Source: an uncultured Eubacteriales bacterium
GTDB lineage: Bacteria; Bacillota; Clostridia; Oscillospirales; Oscillospiraceae
Length of the DNA stretch: 51,701 nucleotides
Assembly (NCBI GenBank): GCA_900545925.1
Contig: URAZ01000024.1
Location: forward strand, 1-51,701
Direction of reading: 5' to 3'
Below are positions 32,206 to 40,826 of the stretch, in pieces. Under the pieces are notes generated by a model, which saw only the letters and a program-made list of their open reading frames with translations, was not told the origin of the DNA and searched no databases. Both the position numbers and the translations under genes were made by a program. Every line of letters begins with the position of its first letter. Within the stretch, counting starts at the first letter, position 1.

Positions 32206-32732
32206 ACAGGCAGCAGCTGTCACAGCTGCGTGGACAGGCGGCGCAGCTGATCCGGAAATACCGGATTCCGCTGCTTGTATTCCTGCTCGGCGTTGCGTTG
32301 GTGCTGATACCGAGCCGGACGAAGAAGGAAGAACCGCAGCAGAGCTCGGCGGAGGCAGCGGAGACGGACTTCAATCTCTCCGCGACGCAGAAGCAGCTGG
32401 AAACACTTTTGTCCGCAATCGACGGGGCAGGACGCGTCCGGCTGATGCTGACGCTCTCGTCTGGAGAACGGATCGTTTATCAGACGGACAGCCGTACCGT
32501 GACCACCTCCGGCAGCACGACGCAGGAGACACAGACGGTTTTCCGGCAGCCGGGCGGAGCGGAAAAGGAGCCGGCGGTGCAATCAGTCGTCTATCCGCAG
32601 TACCAAGGTGCGCTTGTTATCTGCGACGGCGCAGAGCGTGCAAGCGTCCGGCTTGCAGTCATACAGGCTGTATCGAGTCTCACAGGGCTCGGAAGCAATA
32701 AAATCGCAGTTGTAAAAATGAAAGGGCAATAG
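32193..32732 (+). CDS. spoIIIAG: Stage III sporulation protein AG
   Basis: A 179-residue protein with one transmembrane helix ('YRIPLLVFLLGVALVLIP') and an extracytoplasmic ring-building domain. 'QLETLLSAIDGAGRVRLMLT' and 'QSVVYPQYQGALVICDGA' are family signatures. SpoIIIAG forms the large ring of the channel in the space between the two sporangial membranes. It overlaps spoIIIAF by 13 bases; ATG 32202 is an alternative start. Confidence 0.94.
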   Translation: MDTMNRQQLSQLRGQAAQLIRKYRIPLLVFLLGVALVLIPSRTKKEEPQQSSAEAAETDFNLSATQKQLETLLSAIDGAGRVRLMLTLSSGERIVYQTDSRTVTTSGSTTQETQTVFRQPGGAEKEPAVQSVVYPQYQGALVICDGAERASVRLAVIQAVSSLTGLGSNKIAVVKMKGQ

Positions 32733-32743
32733 GAGGAATCTGT

Positions 32744-33316
32744 ATGAAAATCTGGAAGCGGAACGCGATCATTGCATCGGTATTGCTGCTGGTCTGCGCG
32801 GGTGTGTATCTGAACTGGTCGAAGACACAGAAAACGGCTGCGCAGGATCTGACCGAGACGCTCTCGGCGGAGCAGGTGATGGGGGAGGACACGCTGGTCG
32901 TGGCGGATGGCGAATTGCTGCCGCAGGAAGCAGTTGCGGCTTCGACGAACGAGACGCAGGCGGCGGACTATTTTGCTCAGGTTCGCCTGAGCCGGCAGGA
33001 ATCAAGGGACTCCGCCGTTGAACTGCTCGAGGAAACCATCGCCTATGACGAGGGGACAGAGATTGGTGAGGCCGCCTGTCAGACGCTCAATAACATTGTC
33101 GGCACGGCGCTGAGTGAGGCGCAAATCGAAAGCCTTGTGATTGCCAAGGGATACGACGACTGTGTGACGTATATCAACGATGGCGTTGTCTGTGTAGCGG
33201 TTTCCGCACCCGCAGAGGGACTGAGTGACGCGGATGCGGCTCTGATCTCGGATATTGTGACCTCGCAGACGGATTATATGCTCTCGCAAGTACGCATCAT
33301 TGAGGTCAAGCCCTGA
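32744..33316 (+). CDS. spoIIIAH: Stage III sporulation protein AH
   Basis: A 190-residue protein with an N-terminal transmembrane helix ('NAIIASVLLLVCAGVYLNW') and a C-terminal ring-building domain of the EscJ/PrgK type. 'YFAQVRLSRQESRDSAVELL' is the conserved entry to this domain. SpoIIIAH binds SpoIIQ from the forespore side. AGGAGG precedes ATG 32744. It is the last gene of the spoIIIA operon, and a separate promoter follows. Confidence 0.95.
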   Translation: MKIWKRNAIIASVLLLVCAGVYLNWSKTQKTAAQDLTETLSAEQVMGEDTLVVADGELLPQEAVAASTNETQAADYFAQVRLSRQESRDSAVELLEETIAYDEGTEIGEAACQTLNNIVGTALSEAQIESLVIAKGYDDCVTYINDGVVCVAVSAPAEGLSDADAALISDIVTSQTDYMLSQVRIIEVKP

Positions 33317-33341
33317 TTTACGGTGGATTTTCAGAAAGGGA

Positions 33342-33369
33342 TTGCATTTTTGCGGTTTTGTGGTAAAAT
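33342..33369 (+). promoter_or_regulatory. Promoter of the Asp23 gene
   Basis: TTGCAT (33342-33347), 16 bases, TAAAAT (33364-33369), about 55 bases before ATG 33424. It separates vegetative expression of the downstream genes from the sporulation operon. Confidence 0.75.
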
Positions 33370-33423
33370 GAATCCAATATAAAAGCAAAACCTTTTCTGA
33401 ACCCTGAACAGGAGGAACTCAGT

Positions 33424-33807
33424 ATGGCTGAAAAAAACGAGTATTTCACGCAGAAGCTTGAGAATGGAACGCTTCAGATCTCTGAGGACGTTGTGGCATC
33501 TGTTGCAGCAGCTGCTGTGCTTGAGGTGGAGGGTGTCTGCGGTCTGTCCAGCAGCATCAGCACGGATATCGCCGAAATGCTCGGTATGAAGACGATGGCG
33601 CGCGGCGTCCGTCTGACGCCAATGAAAGACGGCGCGGTCAAAATCGAATGCGATGTGGTCGCAAAGTTTGGACAGAGCGTGTTTTCGCTCGCCAAGACCG
33701 TGCAGGACGCTGTTAAGTCCAGCGTGGAATCCGTTGCCGGGCTGAGCGTTGCGCAGGTCAACGTCAATATCTGCGGCATTGCTATGCCGAAGGAATTAAA
33801 GAAATAA
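33424..33807 (+). CDS. Asp23/Gls24 family envelope-stress protein (YqhY-like)
   Basis: A 127-residue Asp23-family protein: 'TLQISEDVVASVAAAAVLEVEGVCGLS' and 'RGVRLTPMKDGAVKIECDVV' followed by 'VAGLSVAQVNVNICGI'. In Bacillus the paralog YqhY sits just before nusB, exactly as here. These proteins associate with the membrane and have been linked to envelope or fatty-acid homeostasis, without a known enzymatic activity. AGGAGG precedes the ATG. A short intrinsic terminator follows, so part of its transcription ends before nusB. Confidence 0.93.
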   Translation: MAEKNEYFTQKLENGTLQISEDVVASVAAAAVLEVEGVCGLSSSISTDIAEMLGMKTMARGVRLTPMKDGAVKIECDVVAKFGQSVFSLAKTVQDAVKSSVESVAGLSVAQVNVNICGIAMPKELKK

Positions 33808-33813
33808 AAAAGC

Positions 33814-33847
33814 AAACCCTTTGCTTGGCGTGAAGGGTTTCTTTTTT
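33814..33847 (+). terminator. Terminator after the Asp23 gene
   Basis: AAACCCTT (33814-33821) with AAGGGTTT (33833-33840), followed by CTTTTTT. An 8-base stem; likely a partial terminator with read-through to nusB, since no promoter is obvious after it. Confidence 0.75.
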
Positions 33848-33881
33848 GGAAGCATGGAAGAAAAGAAGCAAGGAGAACGCT

Positions 33882-34334
33882 ATGACAAGATCGAACGCCA
33901 GAGAGATCGCATGCCATCTCGTTTTTGAGATGAACTTCAACGACATCACCGCCGGTGAAGCGCTGCGGACACTCATGGAGGAGTCCTATTATCCCACGCT
34001 TAAGGGCGAGACGGACGTCTATGAAGAAAGGCCGGACGGAAAGCAGCTGGAATACCTGACAAACGTGGTGCAGGGCGTGCAGGCGAAGCGGGAGGAACTC
34101 GAGGGCTATATCACGAAATATTCCGTCGGCTGGAGCCTCAGCCGCATCGCCAGAATGGCCGTCGCCATTATGGAGGTCTGCATGTACGAGGCGCTGTATA
34201 TCGACGATGCGCCCATCAGCGCCGCCATCAACGAGGCGGTCGAACTGACGCGCAAATATGAGAACGAGGATGTGGTGTCCTTCGTCAACGGCATTCTCGG
34301 CGGCTTCGCGCGCGAGGTTCAGCAGCTATGCTGA
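33882..34334 (+). CDS. nusB: Transcription antitermination factor NusB
   Basis: A 150-residue all-helical NusB, which binds boxA RNA with NusE for rRNA antitermination. 'NAREIACHLVFEMNF' opens the protein and 'RMAVAIMEVCMYEALYIDDA' plus 'AINEAVELTRKYENED' are conserved. ATG 33882 follows AAGGAGA; an upstream ATG (33846) lies within the preceding terminator. The C-terminus overlaps the next gene by 7 bases (ATGCTGA). Confidence 0.95.
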   Translation: MTRSNAREIACHLVFEMNFNDITAGEALRTLMEESYYPTLKGETDVYEERPDGKQLEYLTNVVQGVQAKREELEGYITKYSVGWSLSRIARMAVAIMEVCMYEALYIDDAPISAAINEAVELTRKYENEDVVSFVNGILGGFAREVQQLC

Positions 34335-35251
34335 CGCTTGGCTTCGATACCAGCAACTATACCACTTCTGTGGCGGCATTTGACGGCGTGGGCGGGAAAA
34401 ACTGCTCACGCCTTTTGGACGTGAAGCCGGGAGAACTCGGACTGCGGCAGTCTGACGCGTTGTTTGCGCATGTCAAGCGCCTGCCAGAGTTGGTGGACGC
34501 GCTATGCACGGCTGTAGAAATCAAGAATGTGACCGCCGTCGGCGTCAGTACCCGTCCCCGCGCGGTCGAAGGCTCCTACATGCCGTGCTTCCTTGCAGGC
34601 TGGTCGCAGGCAAGCTGCTTGGCACGTCTTCTGGACGTGCCGCTGTATGAATTTTCCCACCAGCAGGGGCATATTGCGGCGAGCCTCTGGTCAGCAGGAA
34701 GATTGGAACTGATGAAAGCACCGCACCTTGCATGGCATCTGTCCGGCGGCACGACGGAATTGCTGCTTGTCAGCCCAGACGGAAAGAATGTAAGAGCCGA
34801 TAAGCTTGGCGGCACAAGTGATATTTCCGCTGGGCAGCTGATTGATCGTACCGGTAAGCTTCTGGGACTGCCATTTCCGGCAGGCAAGGCAGTAGATGCG
34901 CTGAGTTGCGAATCTCCCTGCAAGGAGCGCTATCGTGTGAAGCTGAACGGATTGGATTTTTCGTTCTCCGGCATTCAGAATAAGACGGAGAAATTCTTTT
35001 CTGAAACGAAAAACGCAGCGGATACGGCAAAATTCGTTATGAACTGCATTGTGAACTGCATCGCAGATGCGACACGGGCGGCGCTTGCACAGTATCCCGG
35101 CCTGCCGGTCGTGTTTTCCGGCGGCGTGGCATCCAATTCCATGCTGCGGGAGCGTATGCGGGAGTTTGCTCCCGTCTTCGCCGAGCCGCTGTTTTCCACG
35201 GACAATGCCATGGGAATTGCTGTTCTGGCGGCCTTGCAGGAGGACGCGTGA
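34328..35251 (+). CDS. Kae1-like domain protein (TsaD paralog)
   Basis: A 307-residue protein of the TsaD/Kae1 ASKHA fold. 'TLGFDTSNYTTSVAAFD' is the ATP-binding N-terminus, 'HQQGHIAASL' the H-x3-H metal site, 'WHLSGGTTELLLV' the phosphate loop and 'PVVFSGGVASNSMLRERM' the C-terminal nucleotide motif. True TsaD makes threonylcarbamoyl-adenosine; this shorter clostridial paralog between nusB and xseA is usually annotated only as Kae1-like and its role is not known. Its start overlaps nusB and its stop overlaps xseA, so it belongs to the operon. Confidence 0.85.
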   Translation: MLTLGFDTSNYTTSVAAFDGVGGKNCSRLLDVKPGELGLRQSDALFAHVKRLPELVDALCTAVEIKNVTAVGVSTRPRAVEGSYMPCFLAGWSQASCLARLLDVPLYEFSHQQGHIAASLWSAGRLELMKAPHLAWHLSGGTTELLLVSPDGKNVRADKLGGTSDISAGQLIDRTGKLLGLPFPAGKAVDALSCESPCKERYRVKLNGLDFSFSGIQNKTEKFFSETKNAADTAKFVMNCIVNCIADATRAALAQYPGLPVVFSGGVASNSMLRERMREFAPVFAEPLFSTDNAMGIAVLAALQEDA

Positions 35252-36468
35252 TGGAGCAGAATATCATTGCCGTCTCGCAGGTCAACGAGTATATTAAATT
35301 TCTGCTTGACCGCGACGAACTGCTGGCAAACCTCTGCGTGCGCGGCGAGATCAGCAATTATAAGGTTTATCCATCGGGCCATCATTATTTTACGCTCAAA
35401 GATGCGGAAGGTGCACTCAGATGCGTCATGTTCCGCTCCAGTGCGCAACGCCTGCGTTTCAAACCGGAAAACGGCATGCAGGTGGTCGCGTATGGCCGTG
35501 TGACAGTTTTTCCGCGCGACGGCGCTTATCAGCTTTATTGCAGCGCCCTGACCGCAGACGGCGCGGGCGATCTGTATATCGCATTCGAGCAGCTGAAAGA
35601 AAAACTCTCGAAGGAAGGGCTGTTCGATCCGGCGCATAAAAAGACGCTGCCCCAATACCCGCATACCATTGCTATCATCACTTCCGCCGCGGGCGCAGCG
35701 ATTATGGACATGCTCCGCATTCTGGCAAAGCGTTATCCGCTGGCAAAGGTTAAGCTTCTGCCCGTGCGCGTGCAGGGAGTGGAAGCACCTGCTGAGATTG
35801 CGGGCGCGATCCGCTACGCAAACCGCTATCAGGTAGCCGATCTGATCATTACCGGACGCGGCGGTGGTTCCATAGAGGATCTCTGGGCTTTCAACGATGA
35901 GCGCGTGGCGCGGGCAATTTTTGATTCTGAAATTCCGGTGATTTCTGCTGTCGGCCATGAACCGGATGTAACGATTTCTGATTATGTCGCAGATCTTCGT
36001 GCTGCGACGCCCAGTAATGCTGCGGAACTTGCCGTACCGGATCAGCAGGAACTGCGAAAAAAACTTTCTCTGCTGGAGATGTCCATGCAGCAGAGTGTAC
36101 AGAAAACGCTCAAACTCAGCCGGCAGCGGCTGAATAGCCTCGCAGAAAAGCGCGTACTGCAAAACCCGCTGAATTATGTCGAAGACCGCCGCGTTCTGCT
36201 GGACTTTCTTTCTACCCGTCTACAAGCCGCTGGCCAGAAAACGCTACATGAAAAGAAACAGCGCTTTGTCCGCCTGACTGCCGCGCTTGACGCTATGAGT
36301 CCTTTGAAGGTGCTTTCACGCGGCTACAGCATGGTGACGGATGAGTCTGGAAAACTGGTCACAAGTGCCAGCACCGTACGTCTCGGTCAACGAATTCACA
36401 TCAGTCTGCGCAGCGGCTGCCTGGCGGCAGATGTACAGCAGATACAGGAGGAACCTACAGATGGCTGA
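35251..36468 (+). CDS. xseA: Exodeoxyribonuclease VII large subunit
   Basis: A 405-residue XseA, catalytic subunit of single-strand-specific exonuclease VII. An N-terminal OB fold ('CVRGEISNYKVYPSGHHYFT') leads into the catalytic domain ('ITSAAGAAIMDML', 'GRGGGSIEDLWAFNDE', 'SAVGHEPDVTI'). The C-terminal half is coiled coil for binding XseB. ATG 35251 overlaps the previous stop (TGATG). Confidence 0.96.
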   Translation: MEQNIIAVSQVNEYIKFLLDRDELLANLCVRGEISNYKVYPSGHHYFTLKDAEGALRCVMFRSSAQRLRFKPENGMQVVAYGRVTVFPRDGAYQLYCSALTADGAGDLYIAFEQLKEKLSKEGLFDPAHKKTLPQYPHTIAIITSAAGAAIMDMLRILAKRYPLAKVKLLPVRVQGVEAPAEIAGAIRYANRYQVADLIITGRGGGSIEDLWAFNDERVARAIFDSEIPVISAVGHEPDVTISDYVADLRAATPSNAAELAVPDQQELRKKLSLLEMSMQQSVQKTLKLSRQRLNSLAEKRVLQNPLNYVEDRRVLLDFLSTRLQAAGQKTLHEKKQRFVRLTAALDAMSPLKVLSRGYSMVTDESGKLVTSASTVRLGQRIHISLRSGCLAADVQQIQEEPTDG

Positions 36469-36694
36469 AACATCCAAAAGCTTTGAAGCTTCAATGGAAC
36501 GGTTGGAAACGATTGTCCGGCAGCTGGAACAGGGAAACGCTCCGCTGGAGGAATCCCTGAAGCTGTTTCAGGAGGGGACTGCGCTTGTGCAGTCCTGCGC
36601 GAAGCTGCTTGACAGCGCGGAACAGGAGATCGTCAAACTGACAAAAACCGCCGACGGTACGCCGGCAGAAACGGAGTATGTACGCGATGAGTGA
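36461..36694 (+). CDS. xseB: Exodeoxyribonuclease VII small subunit
   Basis: A 77-residue helical protein: 'SFEASMERLETIVRQLEQGN' and 'PLEESLKLFQEG' are the XseB signature. It coats the XseA coiled coil. AGGAGG stands before ATG 36461, which overlaps the xseA stop; the longer frame lies within xseA. Normal length. Confidence 0.95.
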   Translation: MAETSKSFEASMERLETIVRQLEQGNAPLEESLKLFQEGTALVQSCAKLLDSAEQEIVKLTKTADGTPAETEYVRDE

Positions 36695-37556
36695 ATTTCA
36701 TGACCAGATTGCCCAATATCGCGCCGCGATCGAGGCATTCTTGCAGGCGCAGTTTTGTCAGGACCTTCCCCAAAAGCGCCTATTTGATGCTATGCGCTAC
36801 AGCCTGCTTGCAGGAGGCAAGCGTATCCGCCCGGTTCTGACGCTCGAATTCTGTCGGATCTGCGGCGGAGACTGGCAGAGCGCTATTCCCTTCGCCTGCG
36901 CACTTGAGATGATCCATACTTACAGCCTTATCCACGATGATCTGCCATGTATGGACAACGACGATTACCGCCGGGGACGTCTCACCAATCACAAGGTTTT
37001 CGGCGAGGCGCTGGCTGTCCTCGCAGGAGACGGTCTTCTGACCGCCGCATTTGAAATCGCTGCGAACGCGCCTGCGGACCCTGCAGTGACCGTCAAAGCC
37101 ATCCGCATTTTGTCGGAGCAGGCAGGTGAACTCGGTATGGTTGGCGGACAGGTACTCGATATGGATGCGGAAGAGCAGGAACTGACGGAGCAGGGAATCT
37201 ACGATATCCAGTGCCGCAAGACCGGCGCACTCATTCAGGCGGCCTGCCAGATTGGCGTAGTAGCTGCAAACGGGACAGAGCAGCAACTCGACGCCGCAAA
37301 GACCTATGCGCAGAATCTCGGTCTTGCGTTCCAGATCCGCGACGATATGCTCGACGTTCTGGGTGACGCAGCCAAGCTTGGCAAGGCGACGCATGTGGAT
37401 GAGCAGAAAAACACGTTTGTCCGCCTGTACGGCATCGGCGCGTGCGCAAAAATGATCGAGTCAGAGACAAAGACAGCCATTGAGGCGCTTGGCTGCTTTG
37501 AAAATTCTGAATTTCTTGTGGAAATGGCCCGCCAACTTGCGCTTCGTGAATACTGA
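36687..37556 (+). CDS. ispA: Polyprenyl (farnesyl/geranyl) diphosphate synthase
   Basis: A 289-residue trans-prenyltransferase that condenses isopentenyl diphosphate onto allylic diphosphates. The first aspartate-rich motif is 'HDDLPCMDNDD', the second 'RDDMLD'. 'GGKRIRPVL' and 'KTGALIQAA' are also present. ATG 36687 overlaps the xseB stop; ATG 36678 is less well spaced from GGAG. It supplies C15 precursors, and dxs in the same cluster supplies the start of the MEP pathway. The OLE RNA gene follows. Confidence 0.95.
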   Translation: MSEFHDQIAQYRAAIEAFLQAQFCQDLPQKRLFDAMRYSLLAGGKRIRPVLTLEFCRICGGDWQSAIPFACALEMIHTYSLIHDDLPCMDNDDYRRGRLTNHKVFGEALAVLAGDGLLTAAFEIAANAPADPAVTVKAIRILSEQAGELGMVGGQVLDMDAEEQELTEQGIYDIQCRKTGALIQAACQIGVVAANGTEQQLDAAKTYAQNLGLAFQIRDDMLDVLGDAAKLGKATHVDEQKNTFVRLYGIGACAKMIESETKTAIEALGCFENSEFLVEMARQLALREY

Positions 37557-37611
37557 TTCATTCGACACACACGAAAAACAGGAATGTAACAGAAAGTTTA
37601 TGAATATTTGC

Positions 37612-37640
37612 TTGTATATACATCTGTGATATGATATACT
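37612..37640 (+). promoter_or_regulatory. Promoter of the OLE RNA gene
   Basis: TTGTAT (37612-37617), 17 bases, TATACT (37635-37640). Predicted start near 37647 coincides with the 5' strand of the RNA's closing helix (37646-37653). Confidence 0.8.
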
Positions 37641-37645
37641 AACTT

Positions 37646-38282
37646 TGCAATGGTGCAGTATTCTAGTCAGCTTTGCCGGCTGCGAGGAAGGGCCTAAAAA
37701 TCCTTTGTTTGGCATACCTGTGAACCCCGTGGTGTCTGCTTCTTACGCCCAGTCTGGGGTGGATGCTGTGGGAAGGCGATTTTGCGCCTGCGGCGGACGG
37801 GCTGTCTCCAATGGCATGGAGAAGATGACCCGGTCGCTGTGGAGACTGGATATTGTGCAGCGGCGAACTCCCTTTGCGGTATCCGACCGTTGTACGATAC
37901 CGGATATGAACCTGCATTGCGGTGCTACCCGGCTTCAAGCCGTGAACGCTGTGTGCAGAGTAGCCTGCCTTGCGTGAACCGGCCGGGAAAGGGAAGCTGA
38001 TGCGTCCAGCGCTCATGGCCTTGAGCACAGACGATATTCCCTTGAAAGACGGTTTGCAAAAGAGGATAAGAGTCGGAAAAAGCTGTTGTGGAAATCACCT
38101 AGACTGTCGAAAGGGCTTTTATGGGATTGCGGTACGGACTAAGTGGCAATCGGGTAGTGGCCATGGCGACAGGCCAACGCGAGCATGAAAGGGGAACCAC
38201 CTCCATCGGCGACGAGAGGATGCTCCCGGGGAAAACAAACCCGACCTAAGCCGTAAGATTAACCATAATAGCTGCCATTGTA
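37646..38282 (+). ncRNA. ole: OLE RNA (ornate, large, extremophilic)
   Basis: A stretch of about 640 bases with no credible gene, between ispA and oapA, exactly where OLE RNAs lie in other Bacillota. The order xseA-xseB-ispA-RNA-oapA-dxs-tlyA-argR-recN matches. The 5' end (37646-37653) pairs with the 3' end (38275-38282) as an 8-base helix with one G-U. Inside are further hairpins: GCTCA/TGAGC near 38010, GAGCAT (38181-38186) with ATGCTC (38220-38225), and a nested CCTC/GAGG (38200-38203 with 38216-38219). Its own promoter and terminator flank it, and the length fits the family (about 600-650). OLE RNAs bind OapA at the membrane and help stress and metal tolerance. The call rests on synteny, length and pairing, not on a covariance search. 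Confidence 0.85.
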
Positions 38283-38295
38283 CATTTGTAAATCC

Positions 38296-38327
38296 TGATG
38301 AGATGCCGCATATGCGGCATTTTATCA
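38296..38327 (+). terminator. Terminator-like hairpin at the end of the OLE RNA
   Basis: A perfect 18-base palindrome (38303-38320) followed by TTTAT, enclosed by CTGAT/ATCAG. Partial read-through could feed oapA and dxs. Confidence 0.7.
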
Positions 38328-38389
38328 GCATTTACATTTTTTCTGTATTTACGCAAAATTAAGTTTACATAATTTATGTGGAGGCTGTC

Positions 38390-38983
38390 TTGGCTGCTGC
38401 GAAAAAGAAAAAGGCCGGTAAATCGGCTAAACCAGATTTCAAATGGATCGCGCTGATCTTTCTGACGACTGTTCTGATTTCGGCCCTGATGAGTTTTGTG
38501 TCATCTAATCTTCTGGAAGGTGCGGGACTTGCGCTGTCCTTTGTGATTTTGATCTGTATTGTTCTGACCGGTATTCTGTTTGACATCATTGGTGTTGCCG
38601 TCACGGCAGCGGACGAGGTCCCGTTCCACGCAATGGCCTCGCGTAAAGTTCCAGAGGCGGAAGACGCACTGCGCCTGATTCGCAACGCGGGAAAAGTCTC
38701 GTCGTTCTGCAATGACGTGATCGGCGATATCTGCGGTGTTATCTCCGGATCTGCCGCAGCGGTCATTGCTGCGCGCGTGCTGCTCCTGAGCAAAAGTAAG
38801 TCGGAGATTTTTATCACGCTGCTGCTGTCTGCAGTTGTTTCCGGCGTAACAGTCGGCGGAAAGGCCTGCGGCAAGTCACTTGCCATGAACAGCAGTACCG
38901 CTGTTGTGCGCACGGCAGCGAAAGTCCTATGTTTCTTCCGGACGCTCCCACAGCGCCTTCGGAAAAAACACGCAGAAAAATGA
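38390..38983 (+). CDS. oapA: OLE RNA-associated membrane protein OapA
   Basis: About 197 residues. A Lys-rich N-terminus ('AAAKKKKAGKSAK') suited to RNA binding is followed by about four hydrophobic segments. 'GILFDIIGVAVTAADEVPFH' and 'NDVIGDICGVISGSAAAV' are the conserved core, with acidic residues near the membrane; the C-terminus is again basic. OapA anchors OLE RNA to the cytoplasmic membrane and is encoded next to it. I use TTG 38390, five bases after GGAGG; GTG 38378 is an alternative that would put the binding site inside the gene. dxs follows 7 bases later. Confidence 0.88.
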   Translation: MAAAKKKKAGKSAKPDFKWIALIFLTTVLISALMSFVSSNLLEGAGLALSFVILICIVLTGILFDIIGVAVTAADEVPFHAMASRKVPEAEDALRLIRNAGKVSSFCNDVIGDICGVISGSAAAVIAARVLLLSKSKSEIFITLLLSAVVSGVTVGGKACGKSLAMNSSTAVVRTAAKVLCFFRTLPQRLRKKHAEK

Positions 38984-38990
38984 GGACTCC

Positions 38991-40826
38991 ATGCTTTTAG
39001 ATACAATTCACTCCAGACAGGATCTGCTGGACATCCCAGAAGCGCAGCTTGGAACGCTCTGCGATGAAATCCGACAATTTCTTGTACAAAACGTCAGCCG
39101 CACCGGCGGCCATCTGGCATCCAACCTCGGCATTGTCGAGACGACGGTGGCAATCCATCGCGTCTTTGACACCAGCCGCGACCGGCTTGTGTTCGATGTC
39201 GGGCATCAGTGTTATGTGCATAAAATGCTCACCGGCCGTATGGAGCGGTTTGACACGCTCCGCCAGCAGGGAGGGCTTTCCGGTTTTCCAAAGCCCTGTG
39301 AGAGCGTACACGACGCCTTTATCGCCGGCCACGCATCCAACGCTGTTTCCGTTGCACTCGGTATGGCCCGCGCCCGGACGATGGAAGGGGCAGACTATCA
39401 TGTGCTGGCTCTGATGGGCGACGGCGCGCTGACCGGCGGCCTTGCTTATGAGGGTTTCAACAACGCTGGTGCAAGCCGCGAACCCATGATTGTTCTGCTT
39501 AATGACAATGGCATGTCCATCACGCCGAATGTCGGCGCAATTTCTCGTTATCTTGCGCAGGCGCGTCTGCGTCCCAAATATCTCGACCTCAAATTATGGT
39601 ATAGACAGACAACGGCCAAAAGTGCTTTCGGCCGTCGGCTCTATGCACTGACCCATAAGGTCAAAGAGCACATGCGCCGCAGCATTCTTGGCACAACGCT
39701 GTTTGAGAATCTGGGGTTTACCTACCTCGGCCCGGTAGACGGGCATGACATTTCCAGAATTGAAATGCTGCTGAAGATGGCTGTCGCGCTGCATGAGCCT
39801 GTCCTCATCCATCTCATCACGAAGAAGGGGCGTGGCTATGCGCCGGCAGAAAAAACGCCGCAGGAGTTCCATGGTATCGGGAAGTTTGACCCCGAGACGG
39901 GTCTGAGTGAGACTGTATCCGTCCCGACCTTTTCTGATATTTTTGGACAGGAGCTTGGCCGGATGGCCGCCAGCGACAAGACTGTCTGCGCTATCACTGC
40001 AGCTATGCAGCACGGAACAGGCCTTGACCAGTTTGCGGCTGATTTCCCGTCTAGGTTCTTTGATGTCGGCATTGCCGAGGGCCACGCAGTCTGCATGGCT
40101 GCGGGACTTGCCAAACAGGGAATGAAGCCTGTTGCGGCGATCTATTCTACTTTTTTGCAGCGCGCCTACGACATGCTGCTGCATGATGTTGCCCTACAAC
40201 AGCTGCATGTCGTCTTAGCGGTTGACCGCTGCGGTATTGTCGGTGAAGACGGCGACACACATCAGGGCATGTTTGACGTTGGCTATCTCCGTCAGGTGCC
40301 CGGTATGAAAATTTTCAGTCCCGCCAGCTTTGCTGAACTGCGCGAGGATCTGCATACGGCGTTCTATGCCTGCACCGGTCCTGCAGCCATCCGCTACCCG
40401 CGTGGGGCGGAGGGCTGCTATCAGGTGTCTGCCTCCCAAACCTGTATCCGGGAGGGGTATACCTGTACGATCATCTGCTATGGAACAATGGTCAATGCCG
40501 TGCTGTCCGCGGCGGATACCATGCAGGCTGCGGGCTACCGGCCAGAAATTCTGAAGCTGCGCACCATCTCTCCAATCGACTGGAGCACGATCGAAGCATC
40601 TGCCCGGAAGACAAAGCATGTATTCGTTTTCGAGGAAACGTCTGACCGGGAGTGTCTGGCCGATGAGATCTTTGCTCATCTGATCGAACATGGAATTCCG
40701 GCAGTTTGCTGCAAACGGAATCTCGGGCGCGGCTTTATCCCCCACGGTGCGCCTGCCGCGCTGCTTGCGGCGGCAGGTTTGGATGCGGATGCACTCACAA
40801 AACTGATGCAGGAGGAACTTTCCTGA
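38991..40826 (+). CDS. dxs: 1-deoxy-D-xylulose-5-phosphate synthase
   Basis: A 611-residue thiamine diphosphate enzyme that condenses pyruvate and glyceraldehyde 3-phosphate, the first step of the MEP isoprenoid pathway. The cofactor motif is 'GDGALTGGLAYEGFNNAG', with 'GHQCYVHKMLTGR' and 'GVDGHD'-like 'GPVDGHDI', and the transketolase half 'HQGMFDVGYL'. ATG 38991 follows GAGGA; the upstream ATG 38904 is inside oapA. Its stop overlaps the tlyA start. Confidence 0.95.
   Translation: MLLDTIHSRQDLLDIPEAQLGTLCDEIRQFLVQNVSRTGGHLASNLGIVETTVAIHRVFDTSRDRLVFDVGHQCYVHKMLTGRMERFDTLRQQGGLSGFPKPCESVHDAFIAGHASNAVSVALGMARARTMEGADYHVLALMGDGALTGGLAYEGFNNAGASREPMIVLLNDNGMSITPNVGAISRYLAQARLRPKYLDLKLWYRQTTAKSAFGRRLYALTHKVKEHMRRSILGTTLFENLGFTYLGPVDGHDISRIEMLLKMAVALHEPVLIHLITKKGRGYAPAEKTPQEFHGIGKFDPETGLSETVSVPTFSDIFGQELGRMAASDKTVCAITAAMQHGTGLDQFAADFPSRFFDVGIAEGHAVCMAAGLAKQGMKPVAAIYSTFLQRAYDMLLHDVALQQLHVVLAVDRCGIVGEDGDTHQGMFDVGYLRQVPGMKIFSPASFAELREDLHTAFYACTGPAAIRYPRGAEGCYQVSASQTCIREGYTCTIICYGTMVNAVLSAADTMQAAGYRPEILKLRTISPIDWSTIEASARKTKHVFVFEETSDRECLADEIFAHLIEHGIPAVCCKRNLGRGFIPHGAPAALLAAAGLDADALTKLMQEELS

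Noticed and set aside
34975..36162. 395-residue minus-strand frame over xseA
   Set aside because: Antisense of xseA and the Kae1-like gene without start signal or motif.
37645..38188. Open frames inside the OLE region on both strands
   Set aside because: None has a ribosome binding site or recognisable protein sequence, and the stretch is better explained by extensive RNA pairing.
37646..38282. Group II intron, RNase P RNA or tmRNA as the identity of the large RNA
   Set aside because: No intron-encoded protein, no domain V-like end, no tmRNA tag frame. Synteny with ispA and oapA favours OLE.
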